Assembly (NCBI RefSeq): GCF_000813725.1 | Contig: NZ_JWLD01000037.1 | Location: forward strand, 1 to 64,000 | DNA length: 64,000 nt | DNA from: Leisingera sp. ANG-Vp | GTDB taxonomy: Bacteria; Pseudomonadota; Alphaproteobacteria; Rhodobacterales; Rhodobacteraceae | Direction of reading: 5' to 3' | In this document: piece by piece, positions 24,748 to 36,306 of the stretch | Layout of the letters: each line of letters begins with the position of its first letter | How positions within the stretch are numbered: position 1 is the first letter of the stretch | Position numbers and translations under genes: made by a program | Notes under the pieces: model-generated | What the model was told of the DNA's origin: nothing | Seen by the model: only the letters and a program-made list of their open reading frames with translations | Database searches by the model: none

Positions 24748-25812
24748 TCAGCGCAGCCCGGCAGGCCGCTGTGCAGGTTGCGCCTCTTGCGCCTTCCGGT
24801 AACCGGCCGGTGTCTCGCCGTAGACCCGCTGGAACTCGCGGTAGAAATTGGAGCGGGACAGGAAACCAGATTGCGCTGCAATGGCAGTGACGCTTTCGCC
24901 GCTGCCTGCCAGCAGGCTTGCGGCATGGGCCAGGCGGAAGCCGTTGATGTATTGCGAAACATTCTGCGCCTGCGTCCCGTTGACCGCAGCTGAAAGCTCC
25001 CGCGCGGGGACATGCAGCCGTTTCGCCAGCCGCTGCAGCGACAGCTCCGGATCCAGGTACAGCTGCTCCTGCTGCAGCAGCCGGCGCAGCCGCGCCTCCA
25101 GCGCCTCTTCCTGCCTGGCCGCCACCCTGGCAGGCCGCGCGGCTGCCTGCGGCGGTGCAAACAGCAGCGGCAAAGCGCAGAGCGTCGCCAGCAGCATTGC
25201 AAGCAGCGGCACAGTGCCGGCCGAGATCAGCGCGGGCACATGCAAACCGCCCCAATAGGCAAAATCCATGGCAATGGCGCTGTCCAGCAGCAGAACGAAC
25301 AGCTGCAGCCCGGCCGCCCGCAGCGTCCAGCGGTTCAGCGCAGCTGCACGGTCCAGCCGCGCCTGCGCCAGCGCATCCGGCCCCTTGCGCCACAAGCGCA
25401 GCAGCGCTGCCGCATAGATCAGGTAGCTGGCGCTGATCAGCCAGTCCAGCTGACGCAGATCGGCGACCAGCAGCCAGAACAGCGCCAATGCAGCCAGCGG
25501 AGCAGACAGATGCAGCACAGCCATGCGCACCAAGGCCCGCTGCTCCAGCGCCAGCGCCGCAAATCCCAGGTAGAGCAGAGGTCCAAAATACAGCGGCATC
25601 AGCCGCTGCAACGGCAGCACCGTGCTGATGCCATAGCCGAATCTCAGCCCGACCAGCAGCGACGACACGGCGCTGAGCACAAAGAAGGCCGAGAACAGCA
25701 GATTGGCCCGGCAGCAGCCCAGCCTTGCCCGCCAGACCAGCCCCGCCAGCACGCTGCACAAGGCTGCTGTAAGCACAGGCAGTGGAAAGGTGAGCATAGC
25801 GGGGCTGTCCAT
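24748..25812 (-). CDS. Membrane-anchored AraC family transcriptional regulator
   Basis: A 354-residue protein with about seven hydrophobic helices in residues 5-225 followed by an AraC-type DNA-binding domain in the last 100 residues (LSLQRLAKRLHVPARELSAA, then SVTAIAAQSGFLSRSNFYRE as second helix-turn-helix). This layout is known for membrane-bound AraC regulators. The ATG ending at 25812 is preceded by GAGGACAG; an upstream in-frame ATG would overlap the divergent gene. It faces away from a secreted hydrolase gene 128 bases off, its most likely target. Signal unknown. Confidence 0.88.
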   Translation of the reverse strand: MDSPAMLTFPLPVLTAALCSVLAGLVWRARLGCCRANLLFSAFFVLSAVSSLLVGLRFGYGISTVLPLQRLMPLYFGPLLYLGFAALALEQRALVRMAVLHLSAPLAALALFWLLVADLRQLDWLISASYLIYAAALLRLWRKGPDALAQARLDRAAALNRWTLRAAGLQLFVLLLDSAIAMDFAYWGGLHVPALISAGTVPLLAMLLATLCALPLLFAPPQAAARPARVAARQEEALEARLRRLLQQEQLYLDPELSLQRLAKRLHVPARELSAAVNGTQAQNVSQYINGFRLAHAASLLAGSGESVTAIAAQSGFLSRSNFYREFQRVYGETPAGYRKAQEAQPAQRPAGLR

Positions 25813-25940
25813 CTGTCCTCGATCCCTGTCCGGCTGTCCTGCATCAGGTTCCAGGACAGCTATAGGCCGGGAGTGCCCTTGCTGCAATTGCTCCAGCGTC
25901 CCAGCTTGCGGCAGGTCTGACACAGCAACCGGAGACCCTG

Positions 25941-27008
25941 ATGACATCCCTGCTCCCCTCCCTGGCCCGTATCAGCGGCCTGACCCGAATTGGCGCCCTG
26001 GCCTGTTTCTGCCTGGGGCTTGCCGCTGGCGCTGAGGCCGGCGGCTATGACCCGGGATTCCGGCAACTTGAGGTTCCGGCAACCGAAAACCGCCCGCGGC
26101 TGCAAGGCTTTCTGTGGTATCCGGCGGAAGACAGCCGGGAGCTGGCGCCCATCCATGACAGCAAGGTCTGGGAACCGGTTCCGGTGGCGAAAGGCGCAAC
26201 GCCCGCCGCAGGCCGGTTTCCTCTGGTGGTGCTGTCCCACGGCCTCTACGGCAATGCGCTGAACCAGAGCTGGCTTGCCGCAGCACTGGCCCGGCAGGGA
26301 TTTGCAGTGGCCGCAATCAGCCATCCCGGCACGTCGACGTGGTCGCGGGATCCGGAGCTGAGCCGACAGCTCTGGCAGCGGCCGCGTGATATCTCCCGGC
26401 TGATCGACTATTTGCTGTCGGCGCCGGAAACCCGCGGGCTCACCGACCCGCAGCGGATCTATATGGCAGGGCATTCACTGGGTGGCTTCACTGCAGCGCT
26501 GCTGGCCGGAGCGCGCTATGATGCAGAAGGACTGGAACGGTTCTGCACGGCCGCGCCGGATGATCTGGTCTGCAGCATCCTGAACGGATGGCAAGTGGCG
26601 CAAACACCAGAGGACCGCCAGGAAATGGAAGCCGACCTCTCCGATCCGCGGATCAAGGCGTTTGCGCTGTTCGACCTTGGCGGCACCCAAAGCTTTGCAC
26701 CGGAAAGCCTTGCCGCGATCCGCCGTCCGCTGCTCATTTTCGGCGCGCCGGTGATGAACTCCGGGCTGACGCTGGACCGGGAATCCCGGACTTTGGCCGC
26801 TGCGCTGCCTGCGTCCGGCAGCCGCTACATTGAACCGGAAACGCTGGCGCATTTCGACTTCCTGGGCCAATGCAAGCCCGGCGGTTTCGAAATCCTGGCG
26901 CACGCCGAACCCGGCGACGAGATCATTTGCGCCGGCGGCGGTGCGGAACGGGCCGCCAAGCACCAGCAGATCATCGCCGAAGTGGCCGCCTTCTTCAGCC
27001 AGCCATAA
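25941..27008 (+). CDS. Secreted alpha/beta hydrolase (dienelactone hydrolase/PAF-acetylhydrolase-like)
   Basis: A 355-residue hydrolase with a signal peptide (cleavage near residue 33, AEAG). The oxyanion region is FPLVVLSHGLYGNALNQSW, the nucleophile elbow is GHSLGG at about residues 176-181, and a C-terminal His lies in ETLAHFDF. Dienelactone-like or PAF-AH-like esterases share this pattern. It is divergent from the membrane AraC regulator. Substrate unknown; periplasmic location inferred. Confidence 0.85.
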   Translation: MTSLLPSLARISGLTRIGALACFCLGLAAGAEAGGYDPGFRQLEVPATENRPRLQGFLWYPAEDSRELAPIHDSKVWEPVPVAKGATPAAGRFPLVVLSHGLYGNALNQSWLAAALARQGFAVAAISHPGTSTWSRDPELSRQLWQRPRDISRLIDYLLSAPETRGLTDPQRIYMAGHSLGGFTAALLAGARYDAEGLERFCTAAPDDLVCSILNGWQVAQTPEDRQEMEADLSDPRIKAFALFDLGGTQSFAPESLAAIRRPLLIFGAPVMNSGLTLDRESRTLAAALPASGSRYIEPETLAHFDFLGQCKPGGFEILAHAEPGDEIICAGGGAERAAKHQQIIAEVAAFFSQP

Positions 27009-27015
27009 GGAACGG

Positions 27016-27050
27016 AGCCGCCGGCAGCCGCAAGGCTGCCGGCGGCTCTT
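27016..27050 (+). terminator. Terminator after the secreted hydrolase
   Basis: Perfect 14-bp stem AGCCGCCGGCAGCC / GGCTGCCGGCGGCT with GCAA tetraloop, followed by CTT. Confidence 0.8.
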
Positions 27051-27158
27051 ACCGGATGGTCAAATCTGCGGAATCGGGCTAGGAGCGGTCTGATTGTTTC
27101 CGGGCAGCCTGAGAAGGCCTTCCGGAACAAGCCTCTGAACAACAAGACGAGCCTGCAA

Positions 27159-28442
27159 ATGACCGCTGCGAGCGAACAGATCCCCATGCCCGACGCCCAG
27201 GGCACCGACTATAAATTCTCCCCAAGGCAGGCGCTGACCGGCGCCCAGATGCTGTTTGTTGCTTTTGGCGCGCTGGTGCTGGTGCCGCTCTTGACCGGGC
27301 TGGACCCAAGCGTTGCTCTGTTCACTGCAGGCATTGGCACGCTAATCTTCCAGATCGTGACCCGCGGCCAGGTGCCAGTGTTCCTGGCCTCCTCCTTTGC
27401 CTTCATCGCCCCCATCATCTACGGCGTGCAGACCTGGGGCATGGCGGCGACCACCGGCGGGCTGGCGGCAGCGGGCTTGCTCTACGTGGCGCTCAGCTTT
27501 GCCATCCGCGCCTTTGGCGCCGGCTTCCTGCACCGGCTGCTACCGCCAGTGGTGGTTGGCCCGGTGATCATGGTCATCGGCCTGTCGCTGGCGCCGGTGG
27601 CCGTCAACATGGCGACCGGCCTCGCGGGCGACACCCAGGTGATGCCGCGCAATACCGCCCTGCTGCTGGCCGCCATTTCGCTCGGCACCACGATGCTGAC
27701 CGCGATCCTCGGCCGCGGCATCATGCGCATTGTGCCGATCCTGGCAGGCGTCGCGGCGGGCTACATTGCCGCCCTGATCCTGGGTGCCGTTTCCGGCGAA
27801 AGCCTGGTCAGCACCGCCGCCGTTGCAGAGGCCCCCTGGTTCAAGGTCCCCGGTTTCGTTGCTCCGGAATTCAATCTCGCTGCGATCCTGTTCATCCTGC
27901 CGGTAGCCATAGCACCGGCGATTGAGCACTTCGGCGACATCATGGCGATCTCCAGCGTGACCAAACGCGATTATATGGAAAAGCCCGGCATCCAGAACAC
28001 CATGCTAGGCGACGGCCTGGCAACCGCGGCCGCGGGGCTCTTGGGCGGGCCGCCGAATACCACCTATTCCGAGGTGACCGGCGCGGTCACCCTCACCCGC
28101 GCCTTCAACCCGGCGATCATGACCTGGGCAGCTCTCTTTGCCATTGCACTGTCCTTCGCAGGCAAACTGTCGGGCGCGCTCTCTACCATCCCGATGCCCG
28201 TAATGGGCGGTATCATGATCCTCTTGTTCGGGATGGTAACTGTGGTGGGCCTCTCGGTGCTCGCAAAACTGGGTGAAGCGCTGTCAGAAGCACGCAACAT
28301 GGTGATCATCTCCACCGTGCTGATAATCGGCCTCGGCGGGCTGACGCTTGAGTTCGGTGAGGGCTTCACCCTCGCAGGCATCGGCCTCTCCGGCGTCGCG
28401 GGCCTGCTGCTGAACCTGATCCTGCCGCAGCAGCGGGACTGA
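27159..28442 (+). CDS. uraA: Uracil-xanthine permease family transporter
   Basis: A 427-residue NCS2 nucleobase:proton symporter with 12-14 predicted membrane segments. Family marks are FVAFGALVLVPLLTGLDPS near residue 30, PVVVGPVIMVIGLSLAPVAV, and the substrate-site region IEHFGDIMAISSVT with GDGLATAAAGLLGGPPNTTY. Uracil is the likely substrate by similarity. No strong RBS was seen before ATG 27159; a second ATG at residue 10 is possible. It stands alone before purE. Confidence 0.93.
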   Translation: MTAASEQIPMPDAQGTDYKFSPRQALTGAQMLFVAFGALVLVPLLTGLDPSVALFTAGIGTLIFQIVTRGQVPVFLASSFAFIAPIIYGVQTWGMAATTGGLAAAGLLYVALSFAIRAFGAGFLHRLLPPVVVGPVIMVIGLSLAPVAVNMATGLAGDTQVMPRNTALLLAAISLGTTMLTAILGRGIMRIVPILAGVAAGYIAALILGAVSGESLVSTAAVAEAPWFKVPGFVAPEFNLAAILFILPVAIAPAIEHFGDIMAISSVTKRDYMEKPGIQNTMLGDGLATAAAGLLGGPPNTTYSEVTGAVTLTRAFNPAIMTWAALFAIALSFAGKLSGALSTIPMPVMGGIMILLFGMVTVVGLSVLAKLGEALSEARNMVIISTVLIIGLGGLTLEFGEGFTLAGIGLSGVAGLLLNLILPQQRD

Positions 28443-28848
28443 TCCCGAAAAGACGCGGGGCCGCGCAAGCGGCCCTGCGCAGCGCTCCTCAGGTTTCAGG
28501 TGCCGGATGTGCGCCACATGCGCGGCAATTTCTTCCCGGGTGAACGTCGAATGCACCCGCCGGGTTGAGGCCGGATGGTTCCCCAGCCCCAGCGGCAAGC
28601 CCCCCGCAGGCCGGGCAGACATCGTGCAGAACGCGTTCCAAAGGTTCCGTTCAAAGGGTCTGCTCACAGGCGCGGCACCGCGGTTTCCACAAGCGGGCGG
28701 GAGCCGCTCCTTACTATCAGCCTGCGGTATAGCGCCAGCCCCCGGAAAAGAAGGCATATCGCGCTGTTTTCCCGTCCAAGCCACATTGCGAAAATCGCGG
28801 CTTTGCCTATAGTGCGCGCTCCACAAGCCGCGACAGGAGCCACCAGCC
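28443..28848. other. Intergenic region between uraA and purE
   Basis: About 400 bases without a gene I can support. GGGGCCGC-GCAA-GCGGCCC at about 28458-28476 is a terminator-like hairpin for uraA. A minus-strand frame (from about 28622 into uraA) reads like protein but overlaps uraA and has no RBS. Confidence 0.4.
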
Positions 28849-29337
28849 ATGGCCGACATCAAAGTGGGCATCATCATGGGCAGCCAATCCGACTGGCCCA
28901 CCATGAAGGAAGCCGCCAATATTCTCGATGAACTGGGCGTTGCCTATGAGGCCAAGATCGTCTCTGCCCACCGCACCCCGGACCGGCTGTGGAGCTACGG
29001 CAAATCCGCAGCAGACCGCGGCTTGCAGGTGATCATCGCAGGCGCCGGCGGGGCTGCCCACCTGCCCGGCATGGTTGCCTCCAAAACCCGCGTCCCCGTT
29101 GTCGGCGTGCCGGTCCAGACCCGCGCGCTCTCCGGCGTCGACTCGCTTTACTCCATTGTGCAGATGCCCAAGGGCTTCCCGGTCGCCACTATGGCAATCG
29201 GTGCCGCAGGAGCTGCAAACGCAGGCCTGATGGCCGCAGGCATCCTGGCATTGCAGGATCCCGCTCTGGCCGAACGCCTCGACGCCTGGCGCGAAGCGCT
29301 CTCCGCTTCGATCCCCGAGGAACCCGCCGATGACTGA
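28849..29337 (+). CDS. purE: N5-carboxyaminoimidazole ribonucleotide mutase
   Basis: A 162-residue class I PurE, which converts N5-CAIR to CAIR in purine synthesis. The opening [30 protein letters not shown] (His of the active site) and the [14 protein letters not shown] loop are all present. An AGGAG site precedes ATG. Its end overlaps purK by 8 bases. Confidence 0.97.
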   Translation: MADIKVGIIMGSQSDWPTMKEAANILDELGVAYEAKIVSAHRTPDRLWSYGKSAADRGLQVIIAGAGGAAHLPGMVASKTRVPVVGVPVQTRALSGVDSLYSIVQMPKGFPVATMAIGAAGAANAGLMAAGILALQDPALAERLDAWREALSASIPEEPADD

Positions 29338-30406
29338 TACCCTCGCTCCCGGCGCCACGATCGGCATCCTCGGCGGCGGCCAGCTCGGCCGGATGCTTTC
29401 GGTCGCGGCCTCCCGTCTCGGCTTCAAGACCCATATCTTTGAACCCGGTGCCAACCCGCCCGCAGGCCATGTCGCTGACCGCGTGACCACCGCAGGCTAC
29501 GAGGATGCCGACGCGCTTGCCGCTTTCGCCGCCTCGGTCGATGTGATCACCTATGAGTTTGAAAACATCCCGACCTCGGCGCTGGACCTCCTGGAATCGC
29601 AAAAGCCGATCCGCCCTGGCCGCGAGGCGCTGCGCATCAGCCAGGACCGGCTGACGGAAAAGACCTTCCTGCAAGACCTGGGCCTGCAAACCGCTCCTTT
29701 TGCCGACATTACCGACCAGGCCAGCCTGGATGCCGCCCTGGCAGAGATCGGCGCACCGTCGATCCTGAAAACCCGCCGCTTCGGCTATGACGGCAAAGGC
29801 CAGGCCCGCATCAAGGTACCGGAGGATGCAGGCGAAGCACTGGCTGCCATGGCTGGCGCGCCCTCCATTCTGGAAGGCTTCGTCAGCTTCAGCCACGAAG
29901 TCTCGGTGATCGCGGCCCGCGGCACCAGTGGCGAAATCGCCTGTTTCGATCCCGGCGAGAACGTCCACCGCGACGGCATCCTGCACACCACCACCATCCC
30001 CGCGCGCCTGAGCCAATCGCAGCGCATGGACGCGGTGCTGATGGCCGGCAAGATCCTGAATGCGCTGGATTACGTCGGCGTGCTGGGGGTTGAGCTGTTC
30101 GTGACGCCCCAAGGCCTGATCGTCAACGAGATCGCCCCGCGGGTGCACAACTCCGGCCACTGGACCCAGAACGGATGCACCGTGGACCAGTTCGAACAGC
30201 ACATCCGCGCCGTTGCGGGATGGCCGCTGGGCGATGGCCAGCGCCACTCCGATGTGGTGATGGAAAACCTGATCGGCGATGATGTGGACCGCATCCCGGA
30301 GCTGGCAAAGGAAGCCGACTGCGCTATCCACCTCTATGGCAAGGCCGAGGCTAAGCCAGGCCGCAAGATGGGCCATGTAAACCGGGTGCTGAAACCGCAA
30401 AGCTGA
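29330..30406 (+). CDS. purK: N5-carboxyaminoimidazole ribonucleotide synthase
   Basis: A 358-residue ATP-grasp enzyme making N5-CAIR from AIR, ATP and bicarbonate, feeding PurE. Visible are [20 protein letters not shown], the ATP-grasp core [13 protein letters not shown] and the metal site segment [15 protein letters not shown]. Overlaps purE by 8 bases, so the two are translationally coupled. Followed by a hairpin/repeat element. Confidence 0.97.
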   Translation: MTDTLAPGATIGILGGGQLGRMLSVAASRLGFKTHIFEPGANPPAGHVADRVTTAGYEDADALAAFAASVDVITYEFENIPTSALDLLESQKPIRPGREALRISQDRLTEKTFLQDLGLQTAPFADITDQASLDAALAEIGAPSILKTRRFGYDGKGQARIKVPEDAGEALAAMAGAPSILEGFVSFSHEVSVIAARGTSGEIACFDPGENVHRDGILHTTTIPARLSQSQRMDAVLMAGKILNALDYVGVLGVELFVTPQGLIVNEIAPRVHNSGHWTQNGCTVDQFEQHIRAVAGWPLGDGQRHSDVVMENLIGDDVDRIPELAKEADCAIHLYGKAEAKPGRKMGHVNRVLKPQS

Positions 30407-30416
30407 CGTCTGCGGC

Positions 30417-30505
30417 TTGGTCCGGGGGCGCCGCCCCCGGACCAAGGACTGACTTGGGGCTCTGCCCCAAACCCCGGGAGTATTTCTGACCAGAAAGAAG
30501 CGGCA
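30417..30505 (+). repeat. Double hairpin plus 26-bp repeated motif, copy 1
   Basis: Downstream of purK: a 13-bp stem (30417-30429 with 30433-30445), a second stem TTGGGGC/GCCCCAA (30454-30470), then a motif at 30480-30505 beginning GTATTTCTGACCAGAAAG. The 26-base motif recurs at 49473-49498 with one mismatch. Probably a terminator plus a dispersed intergenic repeat. Confidence 0.7.
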
Positions 30506-30592
30506 GGGCCCAAAAACGAGGGCCTTGTGAAAGCGGCTCCGCCGGTTTCGCGCGCCGCAAAGAGGGCCATCCGGCCTGATGCGCGGCGCAGC

Positions 30593-31741
30593 TTACCTCA
30601 GGAACCTGGACGCAACATCTCCCGACATGTAACTGACCCGGCCGCCGCAAACAGTTGCAGCAACTCTGCGGGTTTCCTTGTTCAGCACCAGGATATCTGC
30701 CCGCTTGCCCGTCTCCAGCCGGCCCCGGTCCTCAAGCCGCAAAACATGCGCCGGGCCTTCCGACACCAGTTTCCAGGCGCCCGCCAGATCCAGCACCCCG
30801 GATCGCGCCAGCATCAGTGCAGCGCGGCGCGGGCTGGGATAATGATAGTCCGAGGCCAGCGCGTCGCAGAGTCCCATGGCAATCAGCTCAAGAGCGGATG
30901 CGTTGCCCTTATGTGAACCGCCCCGCACCACATTGGGCGAACCGAGGATGATGCTGTCCCCTGCCGCCCGCGCGGCCTCTGCCGCGTCCAGCGTTTCCGG
31001 GAATTCGCAGATACGCGCGCCGCGCTCCCGCCAGACAGCGCGGTCTTCGGCCGTGCGGTCGTCATGGCTGCCGAGCTGCACACCCTGCGCGGCCAGCTCG
31101 GCGCACAGCGCCTCTGCATTACCCGGCACCTCGCTCCGCCGCGCATGCATATCCTTCAGCATCTGCCAGTGCGCCTCTGGATTCCGCCCGGCCTTCAGCG
31201 CCTGGCCGGTAAGGCGCGGCGGCTTTTTGCCCTGAGACAGGCGGTCATGCGGCAAGTGGTCATTAAACACCACATAAGGCACCTGCCAGGCAGCCACTTT
31301 GGCGGCCAGTCCGGCATAATCCTCCAGCATATGAATCTCGAACCGAAGCTGCGGCAGCAAATCGGTGACCAGGCTGGATCGCACCGCCTGGATACCTTCA
31401 AACACCTGCGCGGCGAACTCCGGTCCGCGCAATCCGCCCTCCCAGGAGTAGAACTGCGCCAGAACCGCGGTGGTGATGCCATTGGCCGCCAGCTCTGCCT
31501 CGGCAGCCACGATGCCTTCCCCCATCTGCTTCATCGCCCCCCGGCGCGGCGCCAGATGGCGTTCGAAACCGTCACCGTGCAGATCGACGATCCCCGGCAG
31601 CAGCAGATAGCCTGAAAGGTCCACCGCCCGGCCCGCTGGCGCAGCAACGATCTTACCGCCGGCAAAGGCAATTTCCCCGGATGTCTCCAGCCCATCCGGG
31701 CACAGCACATCGCCGCCTTGCAAGGTCAGTTCCAGCGTCAT
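30593..31741 (-). CDS. phnM: Alpha-D-ribose 1-methylphosphonate 5-triphosphate diphosphatase
   Basis: A 382-residue amidohydrolase-fold enzyme of the C-P lyase pathway, removing pyrophosphate from ribose 1-methylphosphonate triphosphate. Metal site [11 protein letters not shown], plus [15 protein letters not shown] and LGSHDD fit PhnM, and the final segment [15 protein letters not shown] is typical of the superfamily. It overlaps the upstream lipase-like gene by 4 bases. No other phn gene is in the window, so the rest of the pathway must lie elsewhere or be absent. Confidence 0.92.
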   Translation of the reverse strand: MTLELTLQGGDVLCPDGLETSGEIAFAGGKIVAAPAGRAVDLSGYLLLPGIVDLHGDGFERHLAPRRGAMKQMGEGIVAAEAELAANGITTAVLAQFYSWEGGLRGPEFAAQVFEGIQAVRSSLVTDLLPQLRFEIHMLEDYAGLAAKVAAWQVPYVVFNDHLPHDRLSQGKKPPRLTGQALKAGRNPEAHWQMLKDMHARRSEVPGNAEALCAELAAQGVQLGSHDDRTAEDRAVWRERGARICEFPETLDAAEAARAAGDSIILGSPNVVRGGSHKGNASALELIAMGLCDALASDYHYPSPRRAALMLARSGVLDLAGAWKLVSEGPAHVLRLEDRGRLETGKRADILVLNKETRRVAATVCGGRVSYMSGDVASRFLR

Positions 31742-32517
31742 TCCTCAGCCCCCCGGGCGCAGCCGCCGTTCAGCTGGCAAGCCTTTGCAATAATCTCTTC
31801 CGCGGCGTCCAGCCAGCTCAGCGCAGGCTCAAACCGGCCCTGCTCCAAGAAATGCAGCGCCTGAGCCATCACCTGCGGGTTGTTCATCATGTATGTATGG
31901 GTGACAGGCAGGGTCAGATGCGCCGCCATACCTTCCACCTTGGTGCTTTCCACCGAAACCTTGCCGTCATCCGGTCCCGGAATGAGATTCGAGAAAACCG
32001 GGTTCAGGGTTTCGCTTCCGGCAATCACGCCGAGTTCAAAAGCCACCGGCGGCAGACGTTTCGGCAGGCTGTCCACGCCAGTGCCCAGCTGCAGCCCGGC
32101 AGGCCCGTTCAGGTAGCCGAACACCTCCCAGTCCCCCAGCTTATCCACCAGCTCACTGCCCTGATTGGGCGGCCCCATCATTACGACCCGGCCAAGGTTG
32201 CGCAGCTCATTTTCCTGCAGCCAGTGACGCAGCAGGATACCGCCCATGGAATGGGTTACCACATGGGTTTTCTGCGCCCCGCAGGCAGCAAATGCATCGG
32301 GCAGCACGCTGTCCGCCAAGACCTCCACCGGCTCTTCGGTTGACGGGTAGCCAGGCCGCACAACGGAGTAGCCCCGCGACTGCAGCACTTCCTCCATCAC
32401 TACAAAAGACGCCTCGGAGCGCGCCAGCCCGTGCAGCAGAATCACGCAATCCGCGGCGGCAGGCAGCGGCAGCAGCGCCGCAGCCGCGGCAAGGAAGGAT
32501 TTCAGAACATCACGCAT
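31738..32517 (-). CDS. Secreted lipase-like alpha/beta hydrolase
   Basis: A 259-residue protein with a signal peptide ([13 protein letters not shown], cut near 22). [12 protein letters not shown] is the oxyanion region and THSMGG (about residues 88-93) the nucleophile elbow, as in triacylglycerol lipases and PGAP1-like esterases. A catalytic His may be the one in PVTHTYMM near residue 205. Its end overlaps phnM by 4 bases, so they are coupled although functionally unlike. Substrate unknown. Confidence 0.85.
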   Translation of the reverse strand: MRDVLKSFLAAAAALLPLPAAADCVILLHGLARSEASFVVMEEVLQSRGYSVVRPGYPSTEEPVEVLADSVLPDAFAACGAQKTHVVTHSMGGILLRHWLQENELRNLGRVVMMGPPNQGSELVDKLGDWEVFGYLNGPAGLQLGTGVDSLPKRLPPVAFELGVIAGSETLNPVFSNLIPGPDDGKVSVESTKVEGMAAHLTLPVTHTYMMNNPQVMAQALHFLEQGRFEPALSWLDAAEEIIAKACQLNGGCARGAEE

Positions 32518-32562
32518 GACGCCCAGATAAGCGCAAGCGGCGGAACAGGGAAGACCCTGCGC

Positions 32563-33420
32563 CTATTTGGCAGCGCTCGCCTTGCGCCCAGGCGCCCGCA
32601 GCACCACCAGCGCGATGCCGCCCAGCACCGCCGCGCTGCCAAAGACCAGCCGCAGGCCGATCGCCTCGCCCAGCATCGCCGCCCCGGCCAGGATCGCAAT
32701 CACCGGCACGCTCAGCTGCACAGTCGCCGCCACCGCTGGCAGGATCTGCGGCAGCAGCCGGTACCACAGCGCATAGCCCATGCCGGAGGTCACCGCGCCT
32801 GACAGCACCGCCAGCACCGCGCCATATGCAGTCACCGTGCTGCCCCCAAGCCACAGCGCGACCGGCAGGAACATCGCTGTCGACCACAGGAAATTCACCG
32901 CCGTTGCCGCCAGCGGCTGCGCCGCCCCGCGGCCCAGAATGCTGTAGATCCCCCAGCCCAGCCCCGCCGCCGCCATCAGGAGCGACGCACCCAGCGGCAC
33001 CGCACCGGAACCATCGGGCCAGACCACATAGGCCAGCCCCAGAAAGGCCAGCACCGCGCCTGCCACCTGGCCTGCGCTGACCGGCGTGCCCCGCAACGCA
33101 CCCCAGGCAAACATCGACACCTGCACCACGCCGAACAGAACCAGCGCCCCAAGTCCCGCATCAAGCTGCTGATAGGCCAATGAAAACCCGGCAATATAGA
33201 GCGTCAGCGCCGCGCCGCCCTTCAGGCTCGCCCCCCGGCCCTGACGCACCGCCAGCCCCTGCATCCGGCACAGAACCACCAGCATGGCAGCCCCGGAAGC
33301 CAGCCGCAGCAGCCCAAAGCTGCCCGCATCCATATGCCCCGCGCCAATGGCCATACGGCTGAGAATGGAGTTCGCGGCAAAGGCGATCATGGTGAGGGAG
33401 ACAAGAAGAAACAGGCGCAT
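32563..33420 (-). CDS. DMT family (EamA) transporter
   Basis: A 285-residue inner-membrane protein with ten predicted helices in two EamA repeats (N-terminal from FLLVSLTMIAFAANSILSRM; second from LLMAAAGLGWGIYSILGRGA). These export amino acids, nucleotides or drugs; substrate cannot be read. Ends with a basic tail (APGRKASAAK). It lies 45 bases upstream of the lipase-like gene in the same direction. Confidence 0.9.
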   Translation of the reverse strand: MRLFLLVSLTMIAFAANSILSRMAIGAGHMDAGSFGLLRLASGAAMLVVLCRMQGLAVRQGRGASLKGGAALTLYIAGFSLAYQQLDAGLGALVLFGVVQVSMFAWGALRGTPVSAGQVAGAVLAFLGLAYVVWPDGSGAVPLGASLLMAAAGLGWGIYSILGRGAAQPLAATAVNFLWSTAMFLPVALWLGGSTVTAYGAVLAVLSGAVTSGMGYALWYRLLPQILPAVAATVQLSVPVIAILAGAAMLGEAIGLRLVFGSAAVLGGIALVVLRAPGRKASAAK

Positions 33421-33469
33421 TGCAATGGGTTAGCCCGCCGGGGTGCAAGGGGCCAGTGAATTCTTCGTG

Positions 33470-33526
33470 TCAGAGGTCCGAGAACGCCCGCGGGTAGATC
33501 AGCTCTTCCTCCGGCACATCATCGCA
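33470..33526 (-). pseudogene. Possible 3' remnant of an older gene
   Basis: Directly after the TGA of the preceding minus-strand gene the same frame runs on for 18 GC-rich codons (DDVPEEELIYPRAFSDL) to a second stop. Base composition resembles native genes rather than the AT-richer gene upstream. It could be the tail of a gene replaced by that insertion, or chance. Confidence 0.3.
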
Positions 33527-34102
33527 TCAAGACCCATCTGAAAACGCAAAAGAAACTGCCGCTTCTTCAATCGCGCTTTTAATCGTTGGTTCAGAAGAGC
33601 CATATTGACCAAGGAAATCCTGCTCCAGCAATTCAACATTTTCTTCATTGATCTGGTCTTCGGCAGCCTGCAAATCTTCCCAGTACTGCTCGATGTCAAA
33701 GGTCTCAAATTTCTGCAAACTTTGCTTGGCAGCGGCCTGCAGAGTCAGAACCGGAGCAAGCACCTCGTTAAACCGGTCCGCAATACTTTCCAGTTTCAAG
33801 AGTTTAAGCAGCGGAACACTATCTGCAACCAGTTGCGGCTGGTTTCCAAGCAGCCCATCCCAGACACCCCCATTCCCGATCCCACCAGCCAGGTGCGAAG
33901 AGCAGAACACAACCCATTGGAACTCATTCATGACGCCCAGTTCTTTCAGCGAAATGTATCCTCCAGTCAGCGTTTCCGGAGTTTGGATTTGTTGCAATTC
34001 TAGAGAAATGTGATCTGTAAAAATGAGATTGTACAAATCCGAAAGAACAATCTCAGAGGAAGGGGAACGGTCTAAAGCATCAAGCTGTGGCGCAGATGGC
34101 AT
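33527..34102 (-). CDS. Hypothetical protein, possibly DUF4375/DMP19-like
   Basis: A protein of about 191 residues, AT-richer than its neighbours. The middle (VVFCSSHLAGGIGNGGVWDGL, then LLKLLKLESIADRFNEVL) recalls the DMP19/DUF4375 pattern found in immunity-like proteins, but the match is weak. The C-terminus is acidic and helical (EQYWEDLQAAEDQINEENVE). Start is uncertain: ATG ending at 34102 has no clear RBS and the frame is open to a TTG at 34174 beside the groEL terminator. Composition and isolation suggest horizontal acquisition. Function unknown. Confidence 0.6.
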   Translation of the reverse strand: MPSAPQLDALDRSPSSEIVLSDLYNLIFTDHISLELQQIQTPETLTGGYISLKELGVMNEFQWVVFCSSHLAGGIGNGGVWDGLLGNQPQLVADSVPLLKLLKLESIADRFNEVLAPVLTLQAAAKQSLQKFETFDIEQYWEDLQAAEDQINEENVELLEQDFLGQYGSSEPTIKSAIEEAAVSFAFSDGS

Positions 34103-34182
34103 AGGCACTTTGAACAAATCGAAATTCCAATATTGAAGACACGGCGAGACTACAAAGTTCAGCCAGTACGGCAAGTTAAAAC

Positions 34183-34209
34183 AAAAAGGGCTGCCCTCAC
34201 AGGCAGCCC
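34183..34209 (-). terminator. groESL terminator
   Basis: Minus-strand stem GGGCTGCC/GGCAGCCC, 6-base loop, then TTTTTG, 28 bases after the groEL stop. Confidence 0.88.
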
Positions 34210-34236
34210 CAAATCATCCGGATGGATGGCTGATGC

Positions 34237-35892
<1,656 letters not shown>

Positions 35893-35954
35893 TCACTCTC
35901 CTAGAGAAATTCTGTAATTGTCAGCGAGTTAGGGGATCAGAGAAGCCGGAAGGC

Positions 35955-36242
35955 TTACTCGATGATGCCCATGATGTCGCTTTCCTTCATCATCAGCAGC
36001 TCTTCGCCGTCAACGGTGATCTCGGTGCCGGACCATTTGCCGAACAGGATCTTGTCGCCTGCGTTCACTGCCATTGCGATCAGCTCGCCGCTGTCCTTGC
36101 GGGCGCCTTCGCCGGTGGCGACAACAACGCCTTCGCTCGGCTTTTCTTTTGCGGAATCGGGGATGATCAGGCCGCCAGCGGTTTTCTCTTCGCTTTCGGT
36201 GCGGCGCACCAGCACACGGTCATGAAGCGGTTTCAATGCCAT
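35955..36242 (-). CDS. groES: Co-chaperonin GroES
   Basis: A 95-residue heptameric lid of GroEL, with the starting [20 protein letters not shown] and the mobile loop [15 protein letters not shown]. First gene of the operon. CIRCE lies at 36307-36337 and a sigma-70 promoter at 36343-36371. Confidence 0.99.
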   Translation of the reverse strand: MALKPLHDRVLVRRTESEEKTAGGLIIPDSAKEKPSEGVVVATGEGARKDSGELIAMAVNAGDKILFGKWSGTEITVDGEELLMMKESDIMGIIE

Positions 36243-36306
36243 CTTTGCAGCTCCTTAAAGGCTCAAAGGTTGTTATCTCGTTCCACCCCCGCTCCCTGGC
36301 AGGGGT

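Noticed and set aside
28284..28622. Minus-strand frame between purE and uraA
   Set aside because: Overlaps the uraA 3' end by about 160 bases and has no RBS; protein-like stretch is short.
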